From: Vibrio hangzhouensis
GTDB taxonomy: Bacteria; Pseudomonadota; Gammaproteobacteria; Enterobacterales; Vibrionaceae
DNA length: 64,000 bases
NCBI RefSeq assembly: GCF_900107935.1
Contig: NZ_FNVG01000015.1
Location: 1-64,000, forward strand
Direction of reading: 5' to 3'
A program made the position numbers and the translations under genes. Position 1 is the stretch's first letter. Each line of letters starts with the position of its first letter. Shown in pieces: positions 17,876 through 25,266 of this stretch. The notes beneath the pieces are model-generated. The model saw nothing but the letters and a program-made list of their open reading frames with translations, was not told the origin of the DNA and made no database searches.

Positions 17876-19612
17876 ATGCACATGACCCAGCGAGCCAACG
17901 GTAACTGGTACTATCAACGCCGCATTCCTGCGAGCTCACAAGCATTCTTCAACAACAAAACATCCATTAAGGTATCGCTGCGAACTAAATCCATAGCAGA
18001 AGCTAGAGCAAAAGCGCGCAAGTTATCTGTCGAACACGACACCCTCTTCTCACAGCACGAAGCAATGGGTAACACTGTCAGCAAGCCACGAGGCTACACA
18101 AGTAGTCCATTTGAATCCCTGCTAGACATTCGGTCGTCACAGAACACTCTCGACAACATCGCACAAGCCACTGTAGGAAACCTTGTCGGAACTCAATACC
18201 TACTCCATGCCAACGCTTTTGCAGCGCCACAACATGAGCGTGAGAGCGTATTTACAGGCATTGAAGTACTTAGAGATGACCTTTGTGAACTAATGCAAGG
18301 CTTAATTGAACGGGGTCTTAGCGAACGGAATGCGAAGGCGTCTCATACATGGAAACTCATCGAAGGCGCGATGGAAACTGAGCACCTAATCTCTTTCAAT
18401 GAATGGTCATTTATACAGCAAAAGCAACTAATAGTTGGATGCTGTACTCGTATGCTGCGTCCCCTATCCCTGCTAATCAGCCAGCTAACAGACCTGACCG
18501 CCGAGAGAACAGAGCTACCAAGTGCGTCTTTAACTTACCTGCATGAGTTTAAAGGAACACACACACCTGCCCCTATTGAGCATGATGGCCTATTGCTGTC
18601 GGAATGCATAGACCTATACATCTCTGACCGTGAAACAGATGAGCTACGACCAAAGACAATAGATAGATATAGAGCACGTCTACGACTCATGTTGTTCATC
18701 CTTGGCGACTGCCCAATAGAAGAAATCAAACGAGAAGAAGCAAAGACCTTCAAAAGCAAACTACTATGTCTACCTGCGAACCTCAACAAGGTCGCTCGCT
18801 TTAAGGGGTTGACTGTAGATGAAGTTATTGCGCTTGAACCTACCCCAATGTCAACGACAACCGCCAATGACACGCTGACAGATGTAAGTTCATTCTTTGA
18901 TTGGTGCATGGCTAACGACCATATAAACAAGAACTCATTCACAAAGCTCAAGGTTAAGACCAAGAAGAGGGCATCTGAGGAACGTAATGTGTTCACTCCG
19001 TCTGACTTAACTACACTATTCCAACACCCGTACTTTCAAGGTGGTTCGTGTAAGCATCCTTACTTCTACTGGCTCCCAGTTTTAGGGCTTTACACAGGTG
19101 CACGATTGAACGAACTATGCCAACTACACGTCGACGACATTCGACAGGATGTTGAGAACAGTCTTTGGACATTAACCATAACTGATATGAGAGACGACCA
19201 AAGCACAAAAAACAGAAGCTCAGTGCGCACCATACCATTGCATCACCGTCTCATTGACCTTGGTTTCATCGAGTATGTTAAAAGCCTAAACAATGAACGC
19301 GTCTTCCCTGAGTTGAAGCAAGGACGTGATGGTTATGGCAGCGCCCCCTCTAAGTGGTTTGGTCGCTTCCGTGACAAAGTACTTCCGAACGCTAAGGCTG
19401 AAAAAAAGACGTTTCACTCCTTCCGGCACACATTCACTAATGCACTCAAGCAATCAGGGGTCACAGCTAGCATTGCTGGTGCATACGTCGGACATGGTGA
19501 TGACAGTGAGACTTTTGGTCGTTATGGCAAAGCCTACGTTGCATCAGCGCTTGCGCCAGTCTTGGAGCAAATCACCTTCGACTTTGACATTAAACCCTTT
19601 AGAACTAGCTAA
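17876..19612 (+). CDS. Tyrosine integrase
   Basis: A 578-residue site-specific recombinase that would integrate and excise the element at the ssrA 3' end. The N terminus (HMTQRANGNWYYQRRIP) is the short DNA-binding region seen in many long tmRNA/tRNA-site integrases, followed by a SAM-like core-binding domain and the catalytic domain. All catalytic residues are visible: R410 (YTGARLNELCQL), H514 and R517 (FHSFRHTF), H540 (VGHGDD) and nucleophile Y550 (FGRYGKAY). I choose the ATG at 17876 because GGAG lies 8 nt before it; the upstream ATG at 17822 would add 18 residues with a poor site. It ends in a 12-bp terminator stem. Confidence 0.92.
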   Translation: MHMTQRANGNWYYQRRIPASSQAFFNNKTSIKVSLRTKSIAEARAKARKLSVEHDTLFSQHEAMGNTVSKPRGYTSSPFESLLDIRSSQNTLDNIAQATVGNLVGTQYLLHANAFAAPQHERESVFTGIEVLRDDLCELMQGLIERGLSERNAKASHTWKLIEGAMETEHLISFNEWSFIQQKQLIVGCCTRMLRPLSLLISQLTDLTAERTELPSASLTYLHEFKGTHTPAPIEHDGLLLSECIDLYISDRETDELRPKTIDRYRARLRLMLFILGDCPIEEIKREEAKTFKSKLLCLPANLNKVARFKGLTVDEVIALEPTPMSTTTANDTLTDVSSFFDWCMANDHINKNSFTKLKVKTKKRASEERNVFTPSDLTTLFQHPYFQGGSCKHPYFYWLPVLGLYTGARLNELCQLHVDDIRQDVENSLWTLTITDMRDDQSTKNRSSVRTIPLHHRLIDLGFIEYVKSLNNERVFPELKQGRDGYGSAPSKWFGRFRDKVLPNAKAEKKTFHSFRHTFTNALKQSGVTASIAGAYVGHGDDSETFGRYGKAYVASALAPVLEQITFDFDIKPFRTS

Positions 19613-19625
19613 CTAGTACAACAAA

Positions 19626-19662
19626 AAGGCAGCACCAGAGCCTTTCCTCTTGGTGCTGCCTT
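19626..19662. terminator. Terminator between integrase and RNase HI genes
   Basis: AAGGCAGCACCA and TGGTGCTGCCTT form a perfect 12-bp stem with a 13-nt loop between two converging genes. A run of A precedes it; no long T-run follows on the plus strand. Confidence 0.75.
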
Positions 19663-19674
19663 AATGTTCTTCTG

Positions 19675-20160
19675 TTAGCCTCGTGCAGCTTTACTCGCTA
19701 GCTCGTCTGCGTGTTCATTGCCCTTTATGCCTGCATGTCCTTTGACGTGTATCACCTGTACGTCGGGGCGTGCCGCTTTAAGCTCTGCGATGTGCCGCCA
19801 CAAGTCCGAGTGTGCGACAGGTTTCTTGTCTGCTTTCCGCCACCCCTTTTCTTTCCATCCATCGAGCCACATGTTGTAGCCATCAACGACATACTTATTG
19901 TCGCAGTGGATTGAGTCTAGACCTGATGATAGCGTCAATGCATGAGCGAGAGCATAGAGCTCTGTCTTAGAGTTTGTCGTACCGCCTTGCTCAATGATTG
20001 GCTTAGAGTACTCATAGACAGTTCGTCCATGTGTGTCGTAAGCGACAACGCCCACGCCACCTCGTTTACATCCGTTTTGGTTATCAGGCGCAGCTCCGTC
20101 GCAGAAGAGCTTAAGTGGGCGTACTGCATTAGTTAGGTTGTTGGTGTTTTGATTGTTCAT
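19675..20160 (-). CDS. rnhA: Ribonuclease HI carried by the element
   Basis: A 161-residue enzyme that cuts RNA in RNA-DNA hybrids. All active-site residues of RNase HI are present: D21 (LFCDGAAP), E67 (NSKTELYAL), D87 (IHCDNKYV), H142 (VKGHAG) and D152 (NEHADELA). The basic handle region WLDGWKEKGWRKADKKPV resembles the E. coli enzyme. It is extra to the housekeeping rnhA expected elsewhere. It lies downstream of the winged-helix gene on the same strand, and its leader carries a large stem-loop (20173-20263) whose arm touches the AAGGA ribosome site. R-loop removal is a common need of replicating plasmids, so a replication role is a reasonable inference. Confidence 0.92.
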   Translation of the reverse strand: MNNQNTNNLTNAVRPLKLFCDGAAPDNQNGCKRGGVGVVAYDTHGRTVYEYSKPIIEQGGTTNSKTELYALAHALTLSSGLDSIHCDNKYVVDGYNMWLDGWKEKGWRKADKKPVAHSDLWRHIAELKAARPDVQVIHVKGHAGIKGNEHADELASKAARG

Positions 20161-20172
20161 AGATTTGAATCC

Positions 20173-20263
20173 TTAATCGTAAAGCCACACCGTAAGCCCC
20201 ACTTAGCCAGCTACACCAACGAAGATTCGTAGTGACTTGCTGACAGTGTGGCTTTGCGGTTAA
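20173..20263 (-). repeat. 18-bp imperfect inverted repeat in the rnhA leader
   Basis: TTAATCGTAAAGCCACAC (20173-20190) pairs with GTGTGGCTTTGCGGTTAA (20246-20263) with two mismatches that can be G-U in RNA. The loop is 55 nt. The arm near the gene overlaps the AAGGA ribosome site at 20170-20174. It may control translation or be part of an origin. Confidence 0.75.
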
Positions 20264-20375
20264 GCGTTGGGTTTGTGTTTAGATTGGCTAGTGGTAGCCG
20301 TTAAGTGTTGTTCGTAGGTACAGGGGGTGAGGTGATTCAGTGACAGAAGACTACGTAAAAGGTGAAGGTGTGGAG

Positions 20376-21020
20376 CTAGTAAGGTACATCCTCAAGTGAG
20401 ACAAGTGCTTTGTCTGTCTCGAAGCTCATCTGTACCCGCGACTTGTATGCACGGTCAAAGTCACTCAGTCTTCTGGTGTCTATGGCTTGCATGTGACCGC
20501 CCAAGTCACGCATAAGGTATACCACTTGCTCATTCGGTCTAACGAAGTAAGTACCATCCTCGACCAAAGACAGGTCTTCATCTTCTCGAAGAACGTAAGG
20601 TCTGTCCTTGGTGTTGAACCCCAGAGACTTGTAGTGAGTCTTGCGTTTGTGGCCTTTATACTTGGTCACTTCACTCTGTGATTGGGGAAGGTAATACTTC
20701 GCATAGCGACACAACCTATCAACTTGAACTTGGTAGACGTTCGCGTAACCCGTGTTACCTTTACTGTACGTTAGCCACCCATCGTCGCATAACGCCTTTA
20801 CGTGAGTTTGCACTGTGCGCTGACTCAAAGCAGTCCATTGAGTCAGTTGCTCATAACTAGCAATACACTCGAGCGCTCCATTCGCATGTGTAAGGATTGT
20901 GACGAGCACGCTCATCTGAGCATTAGTCCTGAATTGCTTATCGACAGAAGCCTTGAAGACAGCTTGTAACATGTCGACAAGGAGATAGTCTTCAAGCCCT
21001 CTAACTTTGTAACTGTTCAT
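20376..21020 (-). CDS. Winged helix-turn-helix protein of the element
   Basis: A 214-residue basic protein. Residues about 32-105 form a winged helix: QMSVLVTILTHANGALECIA, then YEQLTQWTALSQRTVQTHVKALCDDGWLTY, with the recognition helix in LSQRTVQTHVKAL and a wing in GNTGYANVYQV. A second, Lys/Tyr-rich part follows. Such proteins occur as element-encoded transcription regulators or replication-initiation helpers; I do not recognise a specific family. It lies upstream of the RNase HI gene in the same direction. A cluster of CTTTAAG/CTTAAAG sites 80-250 bp before its start is a plausible target. The ribosome site is weak. Confidence 0.6.
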   Translation of the reverse strand: MNSYKVRGLEDYLLVDMLQAVFKASVDKQFRTNAQMSVLVTILTHANGALECIASYEQLTQWTALSQRTVQTHVKALCDDGWLTYSKGNTGYANVYQVQVDRLCRYAKYYLPQSQSEVTKYKGHKRKTHYKSLGFNTKDRPYVLREDEDLSLVEDGTYFVRPNEQVVYLMRDLGGHMQAIDTRRLSDFDRAYKSRVQMSFETDKALVSLEDVPY

Positions 21021-21098
21021 GTGTGTACTTTTTAGCCTATTTGTTGTCGTAGATTGCCACCCTATATAAAGGGAACATAGGGAGACTCTTTGGAGTGT

Positions 21099-21273
21099 CT
21101 TAAAGACAATCTGAAGACGCTATCTAGTACTGCTTAATGCTTGTGGGATGATGATTTAATCACTAGCCACACAACACTAAAAGAGGCTTTAAGGTGTTCT
21201 TAAAGTAGCTTTTAGACTACTACCTTTTAATGGTTAAACCACTGTTAACAAAGTCTTTAAGTCCCACTTTAAG
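21099..21273. repeat. Cluster of CTTTAAG / CTTAAAG heptamers
   Basis: Heptamers start at 21099 (within palindrome GTCTTAAAGAC), 21187, 21199, 21255 and 21267. The last four form two pairs with the same 12-bp spacing: one inverted pair and one direct pair. The arrangement fits binding sites of a dimeric protein. Confidence 0.65.
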
Positions 21274-21535
21274 TATCCACGCCCTGCACCAAATACGTCT
21301 GCTACGATGCTTCAGTGTCTAGGTGCGTCAGGGTGAATTACTCTAACCGTATAGACTTACCCAAGGTCTAGACGATAACGTACTACTAAGCCGTGAGTTT
21401 GCGAGGTGAATGCCTTTGAGCTACTCCAGTGCGTGAGTCTGTTTGTCTTAGCTCAGTGTTGCCATTAGGTCGTGACAATCGACAAGTATTAGGTAGGAAA
21501 GAGGATGGAGTGATAGCGTCTCAGCTCTTCTCTCT

Positions 21536-21621
21536 TATAAAGGGCATGAATTCAAGAGTTTTAACATATGCTTGAGTCTATCTGCTGTCTTACGGCTTCC
21601 GCCTATAAAGGGCATGAATTC
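21536..21621. repeat. Two 18-bp direct repeats
   Basis: TATAAAGGGCATGAATTC occurs exactly at 21536-21553 and 21604-21621, 68 bp apart. TATAAAGGG recurs at 21065-21073. Confidence 0.85.
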
Positions 21622-21761
21622 CAAGGCTCAATGAATCAATGAGTTACAAGGGGGTCTCGACATGAGAGCTTGAAGTCTATTTCAGTAAAGGCAGGGTAAG
21701 ACACGAGGACGCCTACAAGCTTCTGAGAGACGTCCTTGTTGCTGGTGGGATTGGTCGTTAA

Positions 21762-22604
21762 CTACTTCAGTCCTGCTTCTTCTAGTCGACGGTACAGCGC
21801 TTGACGTGACACTCCAAGCTCCCTAGCCATTGCAGCTATGCTCATGCCCTTCTCTAGCATGTCGCTCATTGTCTCGACGTCTAGCTCTTTGCTCTTAGGG
21901 CGACCTATGTGCTTGCCCTTCGCCTTGGCTTCAGCCTGCCCTTCACGTCGACGCTCATTGATGAGCTCTCGTTCCATCTGAGCGATGCTGGCTAGGATAT
22001 TTAAAACGCCACGCTGTGCTGCTGTAGGTTCACTGTAGAACTCCATGCCCTCTTTGTGGAACTTAACGCCTACACCCTTAGCTGTAAGGCTTTCGACTAT
22101 CTCAAGCGCATCCCCTGCCCCTGAACGACACACACGGTCTAGGCTGTGTACATGTAACGTGTCGCCTTCTCGCAGGAACTCAAAGCACTGCTTCCAGATA
22201 GGACGTTCTACTGTCTTGGCGCTAGCCTTCTCCTCAAACACTTTGTCTAGCTTCACGCCTGAGAGCTGACGGTCTGTGTTCTGTCCGACACTAGATACCC
22301 TGATGTAGCCGACATGCTGCCCTGACTTTGTCTCAGAGCTTTCTTGTTCTGTCGACTCATTCTCCCAAGACGACAGCGTTTTACGCATAGAGCTAGCGCT
22401 GTGGTAGACCGTCTCGTCTGTGTCTAAACGTGTAGCCACCGTGCTACCTGTCTTTGTGTTCTTCCAAACCAAGACCTCTAAGCCGTTGCTCAGTGTGATG
22501 TGAAGCGCGTCCGCTTGTGTCGTAGGTAGAACGTTAGCGTTGAAGTAAGTAGCCATGTCGCCCTCAATGTGTCCGTAAGCTCTTGATGCTTTTAGATTAA
22601 CCAT
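21762..22604 (-). CDS. Serine recombinase (resolvase/invertase) with an N-terminal extension
   Basis: A 280-residue protein. Residues about 97-235 are a resolvase-type catalytic domain: HVGYIRVSSVGQNTDRQL with nucleophile S104, then LHVHSLDRVCRSG and the long E-helix region MERELINERRREGQAEAKAKGKHIGRP. A C-terminal Hin-type helix-turn-helix follows (SIAAMARELGVSRQALYRRL). Such enzymes resolve dimers or invert DNA. The first 96 residues are an extra beta-rich domain (GLEVLVWKNTKTGSTVATRLD) plus an acidic linker, not usual for this family. The translation start is weakly supported. GGACA repeats lie at its 5' end. Confidence 0.85.
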   Translation of the reverse strand: MVNLKASRAYGHIEGDMATYFNANVLPTTQADALHITLSNGLEVLVWKNTKTGSTVATRLDTDETVYHSASSMRKTLSSWENESTEQESSETKSGQHVGYIRVSSVGQNTDRQLSGVKLDKVFEEKASAKTVERPIWKQCFEFLREGDTLHVHSLDRVCRSGAGDALEIVESLTAKGVGVKFHKEGMEFYSEPTAAQRGVLNILASIAQMERELINERRREGQAEAKAKGKHIGRPKSKELDVETMSDMLEKGMSIAAMARELGVSRQALYRRLEEAGLK

Positions 22605-22674
22605 GTCCGTAAATCAAAGTCAATACTTTTGGACACAAATAACGGACAGTGACCGAAAGGTATACATTCGGACA
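22570..22674. repeat. Phased GGACA/TGTCC repeats at the recombinase 5' end
   Basis: GGACA begins at 22631, 22644 and 22670, multiples of 13 bp apart, and TGTCC begins at 22570 and 22604. They straddle the start codon and upstream region of the serine recombinase gene. They could be its crossover/accessory sites or an operator. Confidence 0.5.
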
Positions 22675-22983
22675 CTCACATATGCTCATCGCGATAGACG
22701 CTGCTGGTGACTGTACGACGAGACCGAACTAGAGCCCACATACAAAGTCAGACACTTTTCTTCGTAAGGCTTACCACAAGCTACATCACTGGTGGGGGTA
22801 TGGGGGGAAATTCAAGAACATGTAATTGATAATGGTCACTCAGATTTTTTAAGTATTTTTTCGCCAATATGCTTTCCTCAGTGGCTAAGAAAAGTCAGAG
22901 ATTATTAACTGCTGACCTAGATACACTTGGTGCTATTCTGCAAACCAAAAGGTTGTAGCATTTACAAAGCAGAGGGATTAATC
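22675..22983. other. Intergenic region between divergent element genes
   Basis: About 300 bp with no gene visible. It includes a G-rich tract near 22795-22806 (GGGGGTATGGGGGG) and must hold the promoter of the next rightward gene. Nothing else was recognised. Confidence 0.5.
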
Positions 22984-23526
22984 ATGACGAAAACATCCAA
23001 CCATAATGCGTCATTGAACCATCAACTAAAAGAAAAGCTCGATATGATTAACGATGAGTTTCTATCACATCATTGCGAGAAGTTAGCTCAAAGCTCTAAC
23101 GCATCTGAGTACGACAAAACTCATCAAAAGCTAGATGCCCTGTTGCAAAAGAAAGCACTCCTTCATTCAATGGAAGAGCTATTGGTTAAAGCTCAAAAAG
23201 TCGGAAATCATCCACTTGCAACCCGTTTAACGGAATTCATCCAAAAGGTTACCGAGCAGGGAGACTTCGAGAGCTTTTACGATTTTGTCGATACACCTAT
23301 TGGTCAAGCATTAATAGCGCAAAACCATGACGTTACGTGGCGCTCCCCATGCCCTCTTTGCCACGCCGAACCTTTCAGCGTTGCATCAGGTTTTTTAATA
23401 CCAGGCGGTTTACGAATGCACCTAGAAGGCGGGAACAAAGCCCATAAATGCGCTGTGAGGCAAGCTATCGATGACTTCTACTTAGAGAGGACTGGCGAAC
23501 ACCCTTGGAATAACTGGCGGTATTAA
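22984..23526 (+). CDS. Uncharacterised element protein with a C-terminal zinc-finger-like motif
   Basis: A 180-residue protein. The N-terminal half is helical and charged (KLDMINDEFLSHHCEKLAQSS, KKALLHSMEELLVKAQKV). The C-terminal part has CPLCHAEPFSVASGF, then LRMHLEGGNKAHKC, that is CxxC followed by two His and a Cys in a possible zinc-binding arrangement. I do not recognise a family and propose no function. I use the ATG at 22984, with AGAGGG 6 nt upstream; the open frame continues upstream to a TTG at 22927. It is convergent with the following membrane-anchored gene. Cargo status is inferred from position. Confidence 0.55.
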   Translation: MTKTSNHNASLNHQLKEKLDMINDEFLSHHCEKLAQSSNASEYDKTHQKLDALLQKKALLHSMEELLVKAQKVGNHPLATRLTEFIQKVTEQGDFESFYDFVDTPIGQALIAQNHDVTWRSPCPLCHAEPFSVASGFLIPGGLRMHLEGGNKAHKCAVRQAIDDFYLERTGEHPWNNWRY

Positions 23527-23657
23527 CTGCATACGGATGGTCAACTTCCCATGCAGAAAAGATGAGGGACATTGTCTCAGAGGCGCTAACTAGCTCAGAG
23601 CTGCCGAGGTACTTTGGATATACCGCGAAGCTTTGAGTTAAACGACTAGTTGTCAGT

Positions 23658-24494
23658 CTAACCCTTTGTATGTATATCACCAAGAAGACTAGAGAGCGTG
23701 CTGACAATTGTATCGATGCTAATGTAAAACTCGGTTCGAAGCAGTTCCGATTGGAACATACCAATTACTACCAAAGCTGCTGTTAACCAACGCATAGCAG
23801 TAGCATTACGCTCGCTCCGCCGCTCCTTATTCCGCTCTTCCAATAGATGTTCTGTCGTAACTAGAGCTTTTCCTGTCACTCGGAAATTAATGCTTTGTGT
23901 AGCCTTCAGCTCTTGCGACTCCGCCAATGATTCCAGTATCAAACCAACTCGTTTGACCAATGATGAGCGCTTAGAGTTATACACTGACCTAGTGCCATAT
24001 AGATGATTACAAACTCGTGTTGCGTTGATGTCAATGTAGGGGTCACCCACTGTAATTTGTTCAATCGCCATGAGAACCGAAAGCCTTGTCGGCTGCCGAA
24101 GTTTCTTAAATCTCATGACTACGTTGGGTACTTGATAACATCCCCATTCGATTACGTGCAGAACCTTATGAATAGAGAGCTGGGTCGCTAACGCGAACAA
24201 CGTCTTATTTGTGTAGTCATAGTAGCAATGTCGATATTCATGCCGTATATCAAACTGAGCGCTGGCTAAGTCTCCCACAGCAAACTGAGTCATTTCTTTC
24301 GCCCAACTTCCGTCATCTCTCCTCAACAATGCCTGTACACTATCCCCTTCAACTTCTCTCAATAGAAACTCCTGCTCTCCTAACGAAAACAGGACTGTGT
24401 AACGGTCTATCTCTTTGTAATCAGGAAAGTCAGATTGCATTGGACGTAATTTTTGAGCCACTTCTATCAAAGCTTTGTTGAACCAACTTGTCAT
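23658..24494 (-). CDS. Uncharacterised element protein with a C-terminal membrane segment
   Basis: A 278-residue protein. Residues 1-225 are soluble and mixed alpha/beta (RYTVLFSLGEQEFLLREVEG, then the HVIEWGCYQVPNVVMRFKKL region). A charged stretch follows (LLEERNKERRSERNATAM), then one hydrophobic segment, RWLTAALVVIGMFQ, near residues 235-250. This looks like a soluble domain tethered to the inner membrane near its C terminus. The start has AGGGGAAG upstream. It is the last gene before the right attachment site, a typical place for cargo such as phage-defence genes, but no defence motif is recognised. Confidence 0.55.
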   Translation of the reverse strand: MTSWFNKALIEVAQKLRPMQSDFPDYKEIDRYTVLFSLGEQEFLLREVEGDSVQALLRRDDGSWAKEMTQFAVGDLASAQFDIRHEYRHCYYDYTNKTLFALATQLSIHKVLHVIEWGCYQVPNVVMRFKKLRQPTRLSVLMAIEQITVGDPYIDINATRVCNHLYGTRSVYNSKRSSLVKRVGLILESLAESQELKATQSINFRVTGKALVTTEHLLEERNKERRSERNATAMRWLTAALVVIGMFQSELLRTEFYISIDTIVSTLSSLLGDIHTKG

Positions 24495-24877
24495 CTACAC
24501 TTCCCCTTCGGAATCACTCGTTGTCACCATACATATTAATTATGCAACAAAGACCTGTAACTTCATATACATATGCTGCGTACCCTTGACGCTGCTACAC
24601 AATGCGGAAAACGTAGCTGTCAGCTGCACTCTCCTATGTCGTTGGCGTATGGGATACACGAAGGGAAATCGAAAACTACGGATTAAAGACAAGAAGGAGT
24701 TCCCGAACAACCAGTAGTATGGCTCTCCTTCAAAGCTAGACGATAGTTCAACTCCCAAACAGGGAACTGAACCGAGCTAGAAGTGTTCTACAAGGTGTGC
24801 TACATTTCAGGAAACCCAACGATGTACCCTCCTTGTATATCAGAGACTTACAGTTGGTCAGGTGACAGATTACCGAA
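24495..24877. other. Right end of the integrative element, non-coding
   Basis: 383 bp without a convincing gene. It contains GTTCAACTCCC at 24746-24756, identical to the T-arm part of the ssrA 3' end. This could be an old attachment remnant or an integrase arm site. Confidence 0.5.
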
Positions 24878-24894
24878 TCCCGCCAGCTCCACCA
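24878..24894 (+). repeat. Attachment site copy at the right end (attR)
   Basis: An exact repeat of the last 17 nt of ssrA (TCCCGCCAGCTCCACCA). Sequence directly to the right continues with the original ssrA terminator. Confidence 0.9.
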
Positions 24895-24903
24895 AACGTT
24901 TGG

Positions 24904-24940
24904 AAAGGGCGATAAGTTACTGACTTATCGCCCTTTTTGT
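24904..24940 (+). terminator. Original ssrA terminator, displaced by the element
   Basis: AAAGGGCGATAAGT-TACTG-ACTTATCGCCCTTTTT: perfect 14-bp arms followed by T's, starting 10 bp after the right attachment repeat. It is in the position a tmRNA terminator would have in an unoccupied site. Confidence 0.88.
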
Positions 24941-24990
24941 ATTCATACTTCTTGTTTTCGCAGTTTTGTACTGAGTTTAGGTACTAAAAC

Positions 24991-25236
24991 ATGCGCTCAC
25001 AGCTGTGCAATTTTGCCGGTTCGGGTACCGGTAAGGTGCTGCGCTTCATCTCTAAGAAGGGCAACAACAGCCAGATCTACCTGGTCGAAGAAAAACCCAA
25101 TTTGTTGCTGGCATTGTACTGTCCAGAACTAATGTGGCGAATGATGAATTTTTGTTTACCGGCTATGCCCGCCCAGACTCTGGCTACACCGGACTGGATG
25201 AATCTGGATTACCTCAGGTTTGATAGTGCGGAGTAA
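24991..25236 (+). CDS. Short hypothetical open frame
   Basis: An 81-codon frame (MRSQLCNFAGSGTGKVLRF to LRFDSAE) between the displaced ssrA terminator and the antiporter gene. It has no recognisable domain and no clear ribosome site. The region is more GC-rich than the backbone. It could be a gene remnant at an island junction or a chance frame. Confidence 0.25.
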   Translation: MRSQLCNFAGSGTGKVLRFISKKGNNSQIYLVEEKPNLLLALYCPELMWRMMNFCLPAMPAQTLATPDWMNLDYLRFDSAE

Positions 25237-25266
25237 TCCGTTCAGGCCGGTAAACGGTTGGGGCTG

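Larger units (their letters stand above)
21021..21761. other. 741-bp non-coding centre of the element
   Basis: No convincing open frame in either direction. It contains five copies of CTTTAAG/CTTAAAG (21099-21273) and two 18-bp direct repeats (21536, 21604) with a partial third at 21065. It lies between the winged-helix gene and the serine recombinase gene, both on the minus strand. A regulatory region, replication origin or small RNA is possible. Confidence 0.6.
17771..24894. mobile_element. 7.1-kb integrative element in ssrA
   Basis: The segment lies between two copies of the 17-nt ssrA end and starts with a tyrosine integrase pointing inward. It carries an RNase HI, a winged-helix protein, a serine recombinase and two unrecognised proteins, with several short-repeat arrays and a 741-bp non-coding centre. 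It has no structural phage genes, no conjugation genes and no obvious relaxase, so it must be mobilised by a helper or move at low frequency. ssrA is a known island site in vibrios (for example VPI-1 of V. cholerae). The element supplies its own hairpin terminator directly after ssrA. Confidence 0.88.

Noticed and set aside
24540-24758. 72-codon minus-strand frame at the right end of the element
   Set aside because: It has no ribosome site, domain or coding-like composition, and it overlaps probable integrase arm-site sequence.
17771-24894. Prophage interpretation of the ssrA element
   Set aside because: No capsid, tail, terminase or lysis genes are visible, and the length is far too small.
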